Shown here in pieces: positions 1 through 10,495 of a stretch of 64,000 nucleotides of DNA (positions are counted from its first letter, which is position 1; every line of letters begins with the position of its first letter). The DNA lies in assembly GCA_016871275.1 (NCBI GenBank), contig VFZG01000001.1, positions 106,334 through 170,333 on the forward strand, read 5' to 3'. This stretch comes from Acidimicrobiia bacterium. GTDB lineage: Bacteria; Acidobacteriota; Vicinamibacteria; Vicinamibacterales; UBA2999. The position numbers and the translations under genes are program-made. The notes under the pieces are model-generated. The model had not been told where the DNA came from. It ran no database searches and saw nothing but the letters and a program-made list of their open reading frames with translations.

Positions 1-2053
1 CGACCACCGAGCCGGCCCGCCGCCCGTCGGGCAGGCACAACGCGCGGCCGGCGTGCAGCAGACGCCGTTCTTCCGAGAACAGCGGCGACACTTCTTCGAG
101 CTCCTCCCAGCCGCACGACGGCTCGTTCCACGGCTGCGGCTGCGCGAAGTCAGGCAGATCCATCGCAAACCGGCTCACCATGTCGCCGGTGGCGTTGTGC
201 AGCTCGACGCTCGAGGTCAGGCGCTCGGTCGCCAGACTGGTTTGCGACCACACCAAGAATGCCGCGTCGGTCGGCGGCGTCCCGCTAACCGGCGGGTCGC
301 TGGCGCGCACCAGCGCCTCGAGCGCGACGATGCGATCGATCTCGACCAGTGCCTTCCGCACCTTGGTATGCAGTTCACCGCGTTGGTTGACGACTTCCGG
401 TGCATAGCGCGACTCAATCAGCCGACGCTGCGCGCGCGCGGCGGCGTCGACCAGCGACGGATACAACACGAGCGACGGCAGTGCCAGCGCCAGGAACGAC
501 AGCAGCAGTTTCACCGCCTGCGAGCCGTTGCGGCTCAACGCCGAATACCGCTGCAGCGGCCATGCGGCCACTCCGGCGGAGATGACCACGACCAATGAGG
601 GCCACCGCGGCGCGCGATCGTCCGCCGCCAGCACGACCAGGACGATCACCGACGGCAGCAGCCACAGTCCGAGCGATCGCAAGCGCCACGACAGCGCGCC
701 GCCAGGGAACACCCACGGCGTCCATGCCAGCCGATAGAGCAGGACCACCAGCGCCATCACCGCCGCGTTCAGCGCGATCAGCCCGACGATCACCGGCAGG
801 CGAATTGGATCGAGGCGATCCATGGAGAAGCGCACGATGTCGACGGGCGTCTGCGAGATGTAGGTCCGCAGCAGCCACTCGTAGGCCATCACGACCGCGG
901 TAACGCCCGCACCCGCCGCCAACTGCACGGCGTAGAACAGGGCGGCCGGCCCGGCTGAATCGACCACGACGACGCCGAGACCGGGACGGCGTGCGGCGCG
1001 CCATTGACCGAAGCTCGAAGCGGCCAGTGCGACCAGCGCGGCCACCACCAGCGCATTCAGGAGGAAGTCCAGCGGCGAGGCGAACGCCATCTCGACCCAA
1101 CGCGACCAGGGCGCCGACGGCAGGAGCGAGAACTCGGCGAGGCCGGACTTGCGCACCGCGATCCACAGGATCGCGCGCGCGGCGAGGATCAGCCCGACGA
1201 TGGCCAGCGTCGCCAGCGCGGCGGCGCGGGCCGACCCAGCCAGCCGGCGCCAGTCGAGCAGCGGTCCGGCGAAGAGCAACACCAGGAGTGCCCCCAGCGC
1301 CAGTTCCGCCGCGTACAGCCGATCGCGAAGGCGCCGCCGCGCGGCGATCAGGTCATCGTCCGACACGATCACCGTCGCCAGCAGCTCCTGGTTCGCCGAC
1401 CGGATCTCGAAGGTGTTCGGGCCGGCGTCGGTCATGGCTTCGAACGGCAGCCGTAACGCCACCGGCACGATGCTGGTGTCGAGCGAGAACGCCGAGCCGG
1501 GCGAGGAATCGACCTCCGCGCCAGGCAGGTCGACCTGGGCCACGACGGCGCCGACGTGGCGCTGCGGGTCGGCCGGATCGACCACCGGCTGCGCCCGCAC
1601 CAGCTGCAGCCCGTGGCTGCTCTGGGTCAGGAACAGCGATGCAAGACCGGTCTTCCGCGCCTCCGGCACATCGTCCGACCGACCAAGCCACGCCAGCGGC
1701 TGATGGTTGCCGCCGTAGATGGTGACCGCGACGTCGGTGACGGCCACGGCGGCCGCCACCTGATCGAACAGCTGGCGCGTGGCAGCGGTGTCGCCACGCT
1801 CGGCACGGTCAACCGTTGCGGCATCGAGCGACACGCCCGGTGCCGCGCGATCCAACCGGCCGGTCAGCGCGGCGAACTCGCCTTCGACCTCGGCTCTGAG
1901 GCGAACATGCGATGCGTTCAGGTCACCGCCCAGCTGCGTCCGCTCGATGACCAGCCCGGCCACGGCAATCGCCGCCGCGGCGACCAAGCCGCCCAGGACA
2001 ATCCGCACCGCCGCGCGCCTGACCAGCGCTGGAAAAGCCATCCGCACCGTCAT
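1..2053 (-). CDS. Membrane sensor protein, N-terminal part (possible histidine kinase), cut by window edge
   Basis: The reading frame is open from an ATG at 2053 down to the window edge, giving 684 codons with no stop. A membrane segment near residues 13-33 is followed by an extracytoplasmic stretch of about 200 residues. A block of roughly eight hydrophobic segments comes next, then a soluble part beginning about residue 530 with a helical stretch rich in Arg and Glu. This layout fits large acidobacterial membrane sensor kinases, but the catalytic part would lie outside the window, so the function is inference. It is divergent from the next gene, with about 15 bp between the starts. A transporter-like membrane protein is an alternative. 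Confidence 0.6.
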   Translation of the reverse strand, partial: MTVRMAFPALVRRAAVRIVLGGLVAAAAIAVAGLVIERTQLGGDLNASHVRLRAEVEGEFAALTGRLDRAAPGVSLDAATVDRAERGDTAATRQLFDQVAAAVAVTDVAVTIYGGNHQPLAWLGRSDDVPEARKTGLASLFLTQSSHGLQLVRAQPVVDPADPQRHVGAVVAQVDLPGAEVDSSPGSAFSLDTSIVPVALRLPFEAMTDAGPNTFEIRSANQELLATVIVSDDDLIAARRRLRDRLYAAELALGALLVLLFAGPLLDWRRLAGSARAAALATLAIVGLILAARAILWIAVRKSGLAEFSLLPSAPWSRWVEMAFASPLDFLLNALVVAALVALAASSFGQWRAARRPGLGVVVVDSAGPAALFYAVQLAAGAGVTAVVMAYEWLLRTYISQTPVDIVRFSMDRLDPIRLPVIVGLIALNAAVMALVVLLYRLAWTPWVFPGGALSWRLRSLGLWLLPSVIVLVVLAADDRAPRWPSLVVVISAGVAAWPLQRYSALSRNGSQAVKLLLSFLALALPSLVLYPSLVDAAARAQRRLIESRYAPEVVNQRGELHTKVRKALVEIDRIVALEALVRASDPPVSGTPPTDAAFLVWSQTSLATERLTSSVELHNATGDMVSRFAMDLPDFAQPQPWNEPSCGWEELEEVSPLFSEERRLLHAGRALCLPDGRRAGSVV

Positions 2054-2055
2054 TG

Positions 2056-2061
2056 TAGAAT
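2056..2061 (+). promoter_or_regulatory. -10 box TAGAAT just before the membrane protein gene
   Basis: TAGAAT matches the sigma-70 -10 consensus in five of six positions. It lies 8 bases before an in-frame CTG at 2069. No clear -35 box is seen. Transcription would begin at about the first codon, so the message would be leaderless or nearly so. Confidence 0.4.
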
Positions 2062-2068
2062 GTGAAGT

Positions 2069-3052
2069 CTGCTGAAGCTCTCCCTCAAACGCGGCGCCCT
2101 GGTTACCGCCGCGAACTGGCAGGTCGTGCTGGTCCAATTCGTCGCCGACACGCTGTTCAAGACCCTGCTGGCAGTGCCGATCGTCGGCGGCCTCGTTCTG
2201 GTCGCGCTCACGGTCGGCGGCAACCCGCTCGAATTGTTGCGCCTCGATGATCTGACGCAGACGGTGTCCACGATGGTCGGCGTGCTGCTGGCGCAGCCGT
2301 TTGCGCTGGCCGCATTCGTCGCGGCACTGGGCGTCGTCATGGTGGGTGGTTCGATCATGATGTTCGCGGTCAAGGCCGGCAGCGTCACGGTGCTGCTGGC
2401 CGGGGATCGAGCGGCCGGCGCCGTCGAAGTGCCGCCGCTACGATTCTCGGCGTTGCGCGAGGCCAACCAGGCGTCGCTCGAACGATTCAGCCAGGGCGTG
2501 CGGCGTCTGTTCTTCCGTTACCTGCGGCTGGGGATTGCGCTGACGGTGACCTACGGCATGATTGCCGGCGCCTACCTCGCGTTCATCTTTGGGCCGTCGA
2601 TCGCGGCCGCGCTGGCGAACCCGATCGCGGTGACGCTCGTGTCGTTGCTGGTGTTGGTCTCGATCACGCTGGTGAATTTCGTCTACCTGTTGATGCAGAT
2701 CGTGGTGGCGGCCGAGGACTGCGGGGTGCTCGCGGCAGTGCCACACGTGGCGCGGCTGGTGCGACGCCGCACCAAGGAACTGGGGCAGGCACTGGCCGCA
2801 ATCCTGGCGCTGATGCTGATGGCGACCGGCGCGTCGATTCTGGCCACCGCCGCGCTCGGTCTGATCGCGTTTGTGCCGTTCGTGGGGCTCGCGGCGCTGC
2901 CGCTGCAGGTGTTTGCGTGGCTCGTCCGGGGCGTGGTGTTTCAGTATGTCGGCCTGACCGGAGTCGCGACCTACCTGCGCCTGCACTTTGCGCTGCAGCG
3001 TGCGGGCATTGCGGTGCACACGCCGCCGGACGGCCGGGTGACACGCGCCTGA
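2069..3052 (+). CDS. Predicted integral membrane protein of unknown function
   Basis: About 327 residues with roughly six hydrophobic segments, a charged central loop containing RRRTKELGQ, and no catalytic motif I recognise. The first conventional start is GTG at 2126, but in-frame codons from CTG 2069 read as ordinary protein (KLSLKRGALVTAANWQVV) and lead straight into the first membrane segment. The true start may therefore be CTG at 2069 or 2072. The frame is closed by a TGA at 2063. The gene is divergent from the sensor-like gene and alone in its direction. The product is probably in the inner membrane; no role can be assigned. Confidence 0.65.
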   Translation: MLKLSLKRGALVTAANWQVVLVQFVADTLFKTLLAVPIVGGLVLVALTVGGNPLELLRLDDLTQTVSTMVGVLLAQPFALAAFVAALGVVMVGGSIMMFAVKAGSVTVLLAGDRAAGAVEVPPLRFSALREANQASLERFSQGVRRLFFRYLRLGIALTVTYGMIAGAYLAFIFGPSIAAALANPIAVTLVSLLVLVSITLVNFVYLLMQIVVAAEDCGVLAAVPHVARLVRRRTKELGQALAAILALMLMATGASILATAALGLIAFVPFVGLAALPLQVFAWLVRGVVFQYVGLTGVATYLRLHFALQRAGIAVHTPPDGRVTRA

Positions 3053-3053
3053 G

Positions 3054-3203
3054 CCTCTCGAGGATCGCGTGCGGTGGATCTCGCCGCGCGGCGGCTTCTT
3101 CCTCTGGATCGGGATGCCGGGCGTCGACGACCGTGAGCTGTTCGATCGCGCACTGAAGGAGAAGGTGAGTGTCGTGCTGGGCAGCGCGTGCGTCGTCGAC
3201 GGT
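3054..3203 (+). pseudogene. Remnant of a PLP-dependent aminotransferase C-terminus
   Basis: About 45 codons read RVRWISPRGGFFLW, then a short acidic link, RELFDRALKEKVSVV and GSACVVDG. This is the pattern near the C-terminus of class I/II aminotransferases of the 2-aminoadipate/MocR type (W..P.GG.FLW, then L...A....V...PGS.F). The N-terminal 350 or so residues, the PLP lysine and the usual end are absent. It sits between a stop at 3052 and the convergent gene ending at 3214, so it looks like a deletion remnant and is unlikely to encode a working protein. Confidence 0.55.
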
Positions 3204-3213
3204 ATTCCGTTAG

Positions 3214-4308
3214 CTAAGGAACCGTCGGCAGTCCCGGCAATACCGACAGCGGCCCCGGCACCGGCTCGTATCGGCGGCCGAACCCCTGCAACTGTCCCTC
3301 GCGGCTGACGGTGATCAACTGCGGTTGCGTCTGCCGCACGCCACGACGCACATAGGGCTGCTGGCCGACTTCGCCGGCCGCGGTGGCGGTGACCGCCTGC
3401 TTGCCGGTCTCGGCATCGAAGCCGATGATCTTGTTCGAGACCAGAGGCATCAACAGCGCATCGGTCAGTGTGAGCGGCCCGCCGGCTGGCCGGGACTCGA
3501 GTTCGGCCTTCCACCGCAAGTTGCCGCTGCCGCGACCGACGGCGTTCAACATGTTGTCTCGCGACGCGAAATAGATGCGCTTCTCGTCGGCCGCCGGGAT
3601 GCCGGCCAGGTCGCCGCCGAGACGCCGCGTCCATCGCTCTCGTCCGCGCCGCACGTCGACGCTGGTGAGGCGCTTGGCGGCGGTGCCGAAGACGACCTGC
3701 TCGTCGAGCGCGAGCAATCCCGCGATGGGCGCCGGCAGCTTGAGCTCCCAGACTGTTTCGCCGGTCGTCAACATCACGGAGACCAGGCGGTTGTCGGCGA
3801 GCGGAAGAAACAGCCGGTCGAGCGAGGGGCCGGGCCGACCGATGAGCGGCGCGCCGAGTTCACGCCGCCAGACGAGGTGCCCATCGGAGGCGCGAAACGC
3901 GGCGAGGTCGCCGGCCATGGTGGAAGCCAGCAGCCACCCCGTGTCGAAATACAGCGGTCCCGAAGCGCCGACCGGCAGCGTCGCGCGCCAGCGGGTCGCG
4001 CCGGTCGACGCGTCGCGCGCCTCGATCAGTGGGCCGGAGACGGTAAACACGAGGCCGCCGCCGATGGCCGGGGTGAACGCGCTCTCCGCTTCGAGTCGCC
4101 ATCTGATCGTGCCGCGATCGAGATCGACAGCGACGAGATGGCCGCCCTTGAGCGGCACGTACGCCGTCGTGTCGTCGAAGCCCGGCGTCGTGGCCGGCGG
4201 CGTATCGACGTCGAAGGCCGTCACCCAGCGCGAGTCATAATCCGCCGGTTTGACCTCCACCGCTACCTGGATCAAGGCGAGCACAAGCGCGAAGCAGTGC
4301 GCCATCAC
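3214..4308 (-). CDS. PQQ-binding-like beta-propeller repeat protein, probably periplasmic
   Basis: A 364-residue protein with a short hydrophobic N-terminus that may be a signal peptide. It is followed by seven or so repeats of the type D..TG...W....., such as DLDRGTIRWRLE, DASTGATRWRA, RASDGHLVWRRE and LTTGETVWELK. These are the blades of a PQQ-like or BamB-like propeller. No dehydrogenase catalytic residues are seen, so a scaffold or assembly role is more likely than an enzyme. It does not sit beside bam genes here. It is divergent from guaA; its start is 32 bp from that of guaA. Confidence 0.75.
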   Translation of the reverse strand: MMAHCFALVLALIQVAVEVKPADYDSRWVTAFDVDTPPATTPGFDDTTAYVPLKGGHLVAVDLDRGTIRWRLEAESAFTPAIGGGLVFTVSGPLIEARDASTGATRWRATLPVGASGPLYFDTGWLLASTMAGDLAAFRASDGHLVWRRELGAPLIGRPGPSLDRLFLPLADNRLVSVMLTTGETVWELKLPAPIAGLLALDEQVVFGTAAKRLTSVDVRRGRERWTRRLGGDLAGIPAADEKRIYFASRDNMLNAVGRGSGNLRWKAELESRPAGGPLTLTDALLMPLVSNKIIGFDAETGKQAVTATAAGEVGQQPYVRRGVRQTQPQLITVSREGQLQGFGRRYEPVPGPLSVLPGLPTVP

Positions 4309-4312
4309 GAGC

Positions 4313-4318
4313 TATAAT
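4313..4318 (+). promoter_or_regulatory. -10 box TATAAT of guaA
   Basis: A perfect TATAAT lies 22 bases before the GTG start of guaA, which would give a leader of about 15 bases. No good -35 box is visible at the usual spacing. It falls in the short gap between guaA and the divergent propeller gene. Confidence 0.55.
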
Positions 4319-4340
4319 AACGACTTACCGTCAAATCACC

Positions 4341-5882
<1,542 letters not shown>

Positions 5883-5888
5883 CTGGTC

Positions 5889-8800
5889 ATGTCTAAAGAG
5901 TTCGTCCACCTGCATCTCCACACCGAGTTCTCGCTGCTCGATGGTGCATGCCGGATTGACGAGCTCCTCGATCAGGCGCAACAGTTGAAGATGCCGGCGC
6001 TGGCCGTCACCGAGCACGGCAACATGTTCTCGTCGGTGGTGTTTCATGATGCGGCGAGAAAGCGCGGCATCAATCCGATCCTCGGCTGCGAGGTGTACGT
6101 GGCGCCCGGCGACCGCCGCGACAAGAGCGGCACGCCGGGTGAGACCGCGAACCATCTCGTGCTGCTGGCCGAGAACGCGCAGGGCTTCAAGAACCTCATC
6201 AAGCTGGTGTCGTCGGGCTACACCGAGGGCTTCTATTACAAGCCCCGCATCGACAAAGCACTGCTCGCGCAGCACGCCGCGGGACTGATCGGTCTCAGCG
6301 GCTGCTTGAAGGGTGAGGTCGCCACCGCGCTTCGAACCGAGCAGGCGACGAAGGCGATGGCCGCCGCGGCGCAGTACCAGGATATTCTCGGCGCCGGCAA
6401 CTTCTTTCTCGAAATGCAGTACCAGGGCATCGACGAGCAGCGCGTCGTCAACAACGGCCTGCTGCCGATTGCCCGCGACCTGAAGATGCCGCTGGTCGTG
6501 ACCAACGACGTCCACTATCTGCGGCACGGCGACCACAAGCCGCACGACATCCTGTTGTGCATCGGCACCGGCAAGTCCGTGAACGACGCGAATCGCCTGA
6601 AGTACCACGGCGACCAGTTCTTCCTGAAGACCGCCGAGCAGATGGCGGAGGTGTTCGGCGACTACCCGGACGCGATCAAGAACACGCTGCTGATCGCCGA
6701 GCGCTGCAACGTGACCATCCCATCCGGGGAGAACCACCTGCCGAAGTTCGCGGTGCCAGCGGGCTTCGATCTCGACGGCTACTTCGAGCACGTCGTCCGG
6801 CACGGCTACGCGCAGCGCCTGGAGCGGCTGCGGCAACTCGACGCGGCAGGCCGGCTGCGCCACTCGATCAGCCAGTACGAAGAGCGACTGTCGTACGAAG
6901 TCGCGATGATCAAGAAGATGGGCTACCCCGGCTACTTCCTGATCGTCTGGGACTTCATCCGCTTCGCGCGCGAGCAGGGCATTCCGGTCGGACCTGGCCG
7001 CGGCTCGGCGGCCGGCAGCCTGGCGGCGTGGGCGCTGCGCATCACCGACGTCGACCCGCTCTACTACGACCTGATTTTCGAGCGCTTCCTGAACCCGGAG
7101 CGCGTGTCGCTGCCGGATATCGACGTCGACTTCTGTGAGCGCCGCCGCGGCGAAGTGATCGCCTACGTCACCGACAAGTACGGCCGCGAGAACGTGTCGC
7201 AAATCATCACCTTCGGCACGATGAAGGCCAAGGCGGTGATCCGCGACGTCGGCCGCGTCATGGACCTGCCGTACGCCGACGTCGATCGCATCGCCAAGCA
7301 GATTCCGCCGGCGCTCGACATGACGCTCGACAAGGCACTGGCCGAGAACCCGGCGCTGCGCGAGATGGCCAGGACCGACTCGCGCGTCAACGACGTCCTC
7401 GAAATGGGCAAGCGCCTCGAAGGCGTGTCGCGCAACGCCGGCGTGCATGCGGCCGGCGTGGTCATTGCCCCCGGCCCGATCAGCGACTACGCGCCGCTCT
7501 TCCGGAGCAACCGCGACGAAATCACCACCCAGTGGGCGATGAAGGAAGTCGAGCGTGTCGGCCTCCTGAAGATGGACTTCCTGGGCTTGAGCACGCTGAC
7601 GCTGATCCGGGACGCGCTGTCCGAGATCAAACGCACCGAGCACGTCGACCTCGACATCGACAACCTGCCGCTCGACGACGCCAGGACCTACCAGTTGTTC
7701 GTCGACGGCCAGACCTACGGCATCTTCCAGTTCGAGAGCTCGGGTATGCGCGAGATCCTGCGCCGCGCCAAGCCGCAGCGCCTGGAAGACCTGATCGCGA
7801 TGAACGCGCTCTACCGCCCCGGCCCGCTCAAGGGCGGCATGGTCGACGACTACATCAACCGCAAGGCGGGCCGCAGCGAGGTGAAATACGAGCTCGCGTC
7901 GCTCGAGCCGATCCTCGCCGATACCTACGGCGTCATTGCCTACCAGGAACAGGTCATGCGAATGGCCTCGGTGCTGGCGGGCTTCACGATGGGCCAGTCC
8001 GACGTGCTGCGCAAGGCCATGGGCAAGAAGGATCCCAAGGTCATGGCGAAGCAGCGCGAAGCGTTCATGGCGGGCGCGCGGGCCAAGGGCGTCGGCGAGA
8101 AGAAGGCCAGCAAGATCTTCGAGTTGATGGAGTTCTTCGCCGGGTACGGCTTCAACAAGTCGCACTCGACCGCCTACGCGTTCCTGGCCTACCAGACCGC
8201 CTACCTCAAGGCGAATTATCCGAAGCACTTTGCCGCGGCACTGCTCACCACCGAGGCAGCCAACACCGACAAGCTCGCGGTCTACATCGCCGAGTCTCGG
8301 GAGCGCGGCATTGCCGTGTTGCCGCCCGACATCAACCAGAGCCAGCTGCACTTCACGGTCGTGCCGGAAGGCGTGCGGTTCGGCCTGACGGCGATCAAAG
8401 GCCTGGGTGAAGGCGCCATCAAGGCGATTATCGAGGTGCGCGAACGCACCGGCCGCGTCACGTCGCTCCATCAGCTGTGCGAGGAGCTCGATCTGCGCGT
8501 CGTCAACAAGAAGGTGCTCGAAGCGCTGGTCAAGTCCGGGGCCTGCGACGGCCTCGTGCCAACCGGCGTGGGTTTGCCGGCCGGTCGGGCCAAGCTGTTC
8601 GGCACGGTCGACAGTGCCATCGAACACGGCCACCGCACGCAACGGGATCGCGAGCTGGGGCAGTCCGACCTGTTCGGCGGCGGCGAACAGGGCAGCAGCC
8701 TCGCCATCATCCGCCTGCCGGATTCACCGCCGTGGACCGAGATGGAATTGCTGGCGCACGAAAAGGATGCGCTCGGTCTGTACCTGAGCGGACACCCGAT

Positions 8801-9458
8801 CGATCGACACGCCGACAACCTGCGGGCGTTCGGCGCCAAGACCGTCGGGGACCTGACGATGACCGAGATTCCCCAAGGCTCGGATGGATCACCGGGCCGG
8901 CTGATCATCGAAGACCTCTACGTCGGCGGCATCGTGTCCGGCTTCCGCGGCTTGAAGACCAAGAAAGGCGATCCGATGTGCGTATTCACGCTCGAGGATC
9001 ACCAGGGCGCCGTCGAGGTGGTGGTGTTCCCCGACCTGTTCGGCAAGCACCGCGCCTTGATTGAGAACGGCGCGCTGCTGCTGGTGCGCGGCAAGTTCGA
9101 GCGCGATGACGAGAATTCGCGTTTTCAATGCGCCGACATCCTGCCGCTCTCCGCGCTCAGGGAGCGCTTGTCCCGCGGCGTCCGGATTCGATTGAAGGGC
9201 GGCTGCCCGCGTGAGACGATTGAGTCGCTATGGGAAGTGATGACCCGTCACCGTGGCGACCGCCCGGTGGCCGTTGAAGTGGAACTCAACCGGGGCCCCT
9301 ACGGTGCGGACTCGGCGTCGTGGGGTGGAAACGGCGGATCGCGCCACGTGATTGTCCGGGCCGAGGTCACCCACTCGATCCGCGTCAGAACGTCGGAGCA
9401 GTTCGTATCGGATGTGGAAAGGCTGTGTGGAATAGGGTCGGTGACGATTCACTCATGA
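5889..9458 (+). CDS. dnaE: DNA polymerase III alpha subunit
   Basis: Replicative DNA polymerase catalytic subunit, 1189 residues. The N-terminal PHP domain begins FVHLHLHTEFSLLDG. The polymerase active-site strand PDIDVDF lies near residues 409-415. The helix-hairpin-helix region follows, and an OB-fold starts around residue 1012 (GGIVSGFR..KTKKG). The length and the absence of an exonuclease insert fit DnaE1 rather than PolC. It lies 6 bases after guaA and 50 bases before accA; that second gap is a small repeat island. Confidence 0.97.
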   Translation: MSKEFVHLHLHTEFSLLDGACRIDELLDQAQQLKMPALAVTEHGNMFSSVVFHDAARKRGINPILGCEVYVAPGDRRDKSGTPGETANHLVLLAENAQGFKNLIKLVSSGYTEGFYYKPRIDKALLAQHAAGLIGLSGCLKGEVATALRTEQATKAMAAAAQYQDILGAGNFFLEMQYQGIDEQRVVNNGLLPIARDLKMPLVVTNDVHYLRHGDHKPHDILLCIGTGKSVNDANRLKYHGDQFFLKTAEQMAEVFGDYPDAIKNTLLIAERCNVTIPSGENHLPKFAVPAGFDLDGYFEHVVRHGYAQRLERLRQLDAAGRLRHSISQYEERLSYEVAMIKKMGYPGYFLIVWDFIRFAREQGIPVGPGRGSAAGSLAAWALRITDVDPLYYDLIFERFLNPERVSLPDIDVDFCERRRGEVIAYVTDKYGRENVSQIITFGTMKAKAVIRDVGRVMDLPYADVDRIAKQIPPALDMTLDKALAENPALREMARTDSRVNDVLEMGKRLEGVSRNAGVHAAGVVIAPGPISDYAPLFRSNRDEITTQWAMKEVERVGLLKMDFLGLSTLTLIRDALSEIKRTEHVDLDIDNLPLDDARTYQLFVDGQTYGIFQFESSGMREILRRAKPQRLEDLIAMNALYRPGPLKGGMVDDYINRKAGRSEVKYELASLEPILADTYGVIAYQEQVMRMASVLAGFTMGQSDVLRKAMGKKDPKVMAKQREAFMAGARAKGVGEKKASKIFELMEFFAGYGFNKSHSTAYAFLAYQTAYLKANYPKHFAAALLTTEAANTDKLAVYIAESRERGIAVLPPDINQSQLHFTVVPEGVRFGLTAIKGLGEGAIKAIIEVRERTGRVTSLHQLCEELDLRVVNKKVLEALVKSGACDGLVPTGVGLPAGRAKLFGTVDSAIEHGHRTQRDRELGQSDLFGGGEQGSSLAIIRLPDSPPWTEMELLAHEKDALGLYLSGHPIDRHADNLRAFGAKTVGDLTMTEIPQGSDGSPGRLIIEDLYVGGIVSGFRGLKTKKGDPMCVFTLEDHQGAVEVVVFPDLFGKHRALIENGALLLVRGKFERDDENSRFQCADILPLSALRERLSRGVRIRLKGGCPRETIESLWEVMTRHRGDRPVAVEVELNRGPYGADSASWGGNGGSRHVIVRAEVTHSIRVRTSEQFVSDVERLCGIGSVTIHS

Positions 9459-9505
9459 CCCCTGATCCCTGCCCCTGAACCCCGATCCCTGATCGCTGAG
9501 ATCCC
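9456..9505. repeat. Degenerate CCCTGATC-type repeat island between dnaE and accA
   Basis: The gap is filled by about five imperfect copies of an 8-base unit (CCCTGATC, CCCTGCCC, CTGAACCC, CGATCCCT, GATCGCTG). It begins at the dnaE stop and ends just before the accA start, leaving little room for anything else. It is one of a series of junction repeats in this window. Confidence 0.65.
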
Positions 9506-9507
9506 CG

Positions 9508-10470
9508 ATGCCCGATCTCCTAGATTTCGAGGAACCGATTGGCGAGCTGCTGAAGGAAATCGAAGCGCTCGCCATCCTCGCGCCGAGCGAAGAGCGCGAT
9601 CGCGAGATGGCGCGGCTCGAGAGCCGCGTCAACGCCATGCGCGGCGAGCTCTACCAGAACCTGACCCCCTGGCAGCGCGTGCAGGTGGCCCGTCATCCGT
9701 CCCGGCCGACCACGCTCGACTACGTCGAGCGGCTGTTCACCGACTTCGTGGAGCTGCACGGCGATCGCCGCTTTGCCGACGACCACGCCATCGTCACCGG
9801 TACCGCGGCGCATCACGGTCAGCCGGTGCTGATCGTCGGCCACCAGAAAGGCAGCGACACCAAGCAGAAGATCTATCGCAACTTCGGCTACGCGCGTCCC
9901 GACGGCTATCGCAAGGCGATGCGGACGATGGCGATGGCGCAGAAGTTCGGGCGGCCGATCATCTGCTTCGTCGACACGCCGGCGGCATATCCGGGCGTCG
10001 AGTCGGAGGAGCGCGGCGTGGCCGAGGCGATCGCGCTCAACCTGCGGGAAATGATGATGCTCGAAGTGCCGGTGATCGTGCTGGTGCATGGCGAAGGCGG
10101 CAGCGGCGGCGCCCTTGGCATTGCCGTCGGCGATCGCATCCTGATGCACGAGTTCGCGATCTATAGCGTGATTCCCCCGGAGGGATGCGCGTCGATCCTG
10201 TGGCGGGATCCGAACAAGAAGGTCGAGGCGGCCACGGCGCTCAAGATCACCGCGCCCGACCTGCTGGCGCTCGGCATCATCGACGAGATCGTCAACGAGC
10301 CGGTCGGCGGGGCGCATACCGATCCCGCACAGGCAGCGACGCTGTTGGACGTCGCGCTGACCCGGGCGCTGGCGGAGGTGTCGGGCCTGTCCGTCGAGGG
10401 ACGCCTCAACGCGCGCTACGACAAGTTCCGCCAGATGGGCTCGGTGGGAATCATCGAAAGTGAGCGGTGA
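9508..10470 (+). CDS. accA: Acetyl-CoA carboxylase carboxyltransferase subunit alpha
   Basis: Alpha subunit of the carboxyltransferase that moves CO2 from biotin to acetyl-CoA, committing carbon to fatty acid synthesis. The 320-residue protein has the helical N-terminal part, the AccA signature around VELHGDRRFADD, and the glycine-rich oxyanion region GEGGSGGALGIAVGD near residues 194-208. PEGCASILWRD is also typical. The partner accD is not in the window. The recJ start lies 25 bases after its stop if the ATG at 10496 is used. Confidence 0.97.
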   Translation: MPDLLDFEEPIGELLKEIEALAILAPSEERDREMARLESRVNAMRGELYQNLTPWQRVQVARHPSRPTTLDYVERLFTDFVELHGDRRFADDHAIVTGTAAHHGQPVLIVGHQKGSDTKQKIYRNFGYARPDGYRKAMRTMAMAQKFGRPIICFVDTPAAYPGVESEERGVAEAIALNLREMMMLEVPVIVLVHGEGGSGGALGIAVGDRILMHEFAIYSVIPPEGCASILWRDPNKKVEAATALKITAPDLLALGIIDEIVNEPVGGAHTDPAQAATLLDVALTRALAEVSGLSVEGRLNARYDKFRQMGSVGIIESER

Positions 10471-10481
10471 GAAGTCTCACT
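10458..10481. repeat. GTGAGAAG-type palindromic repeat at the accA/recJ junction
   Basis: GTGAGCGGTGAGAAGTCTCAC spans the accA stop and contains a 6-bp stem (GTGAGA/TCTCAC). It resembles the GTGAGAAGTGAGAA units found at 31.4, 50.4 and 58.7 kb. Its presence argues that the GTG at 10460 is not the start of recJ. Confidence 0.5.
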
Positions 10482-10495
10482 GCTGCTTCATTCTC

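Noticed and set aside
10460..10495. GTG at 10460 as start of recJ
   Set aside because: The added codons lie in a GTGAGAAG repeat and overlap the accA stop; the family N-terminus fits ATG 10496.
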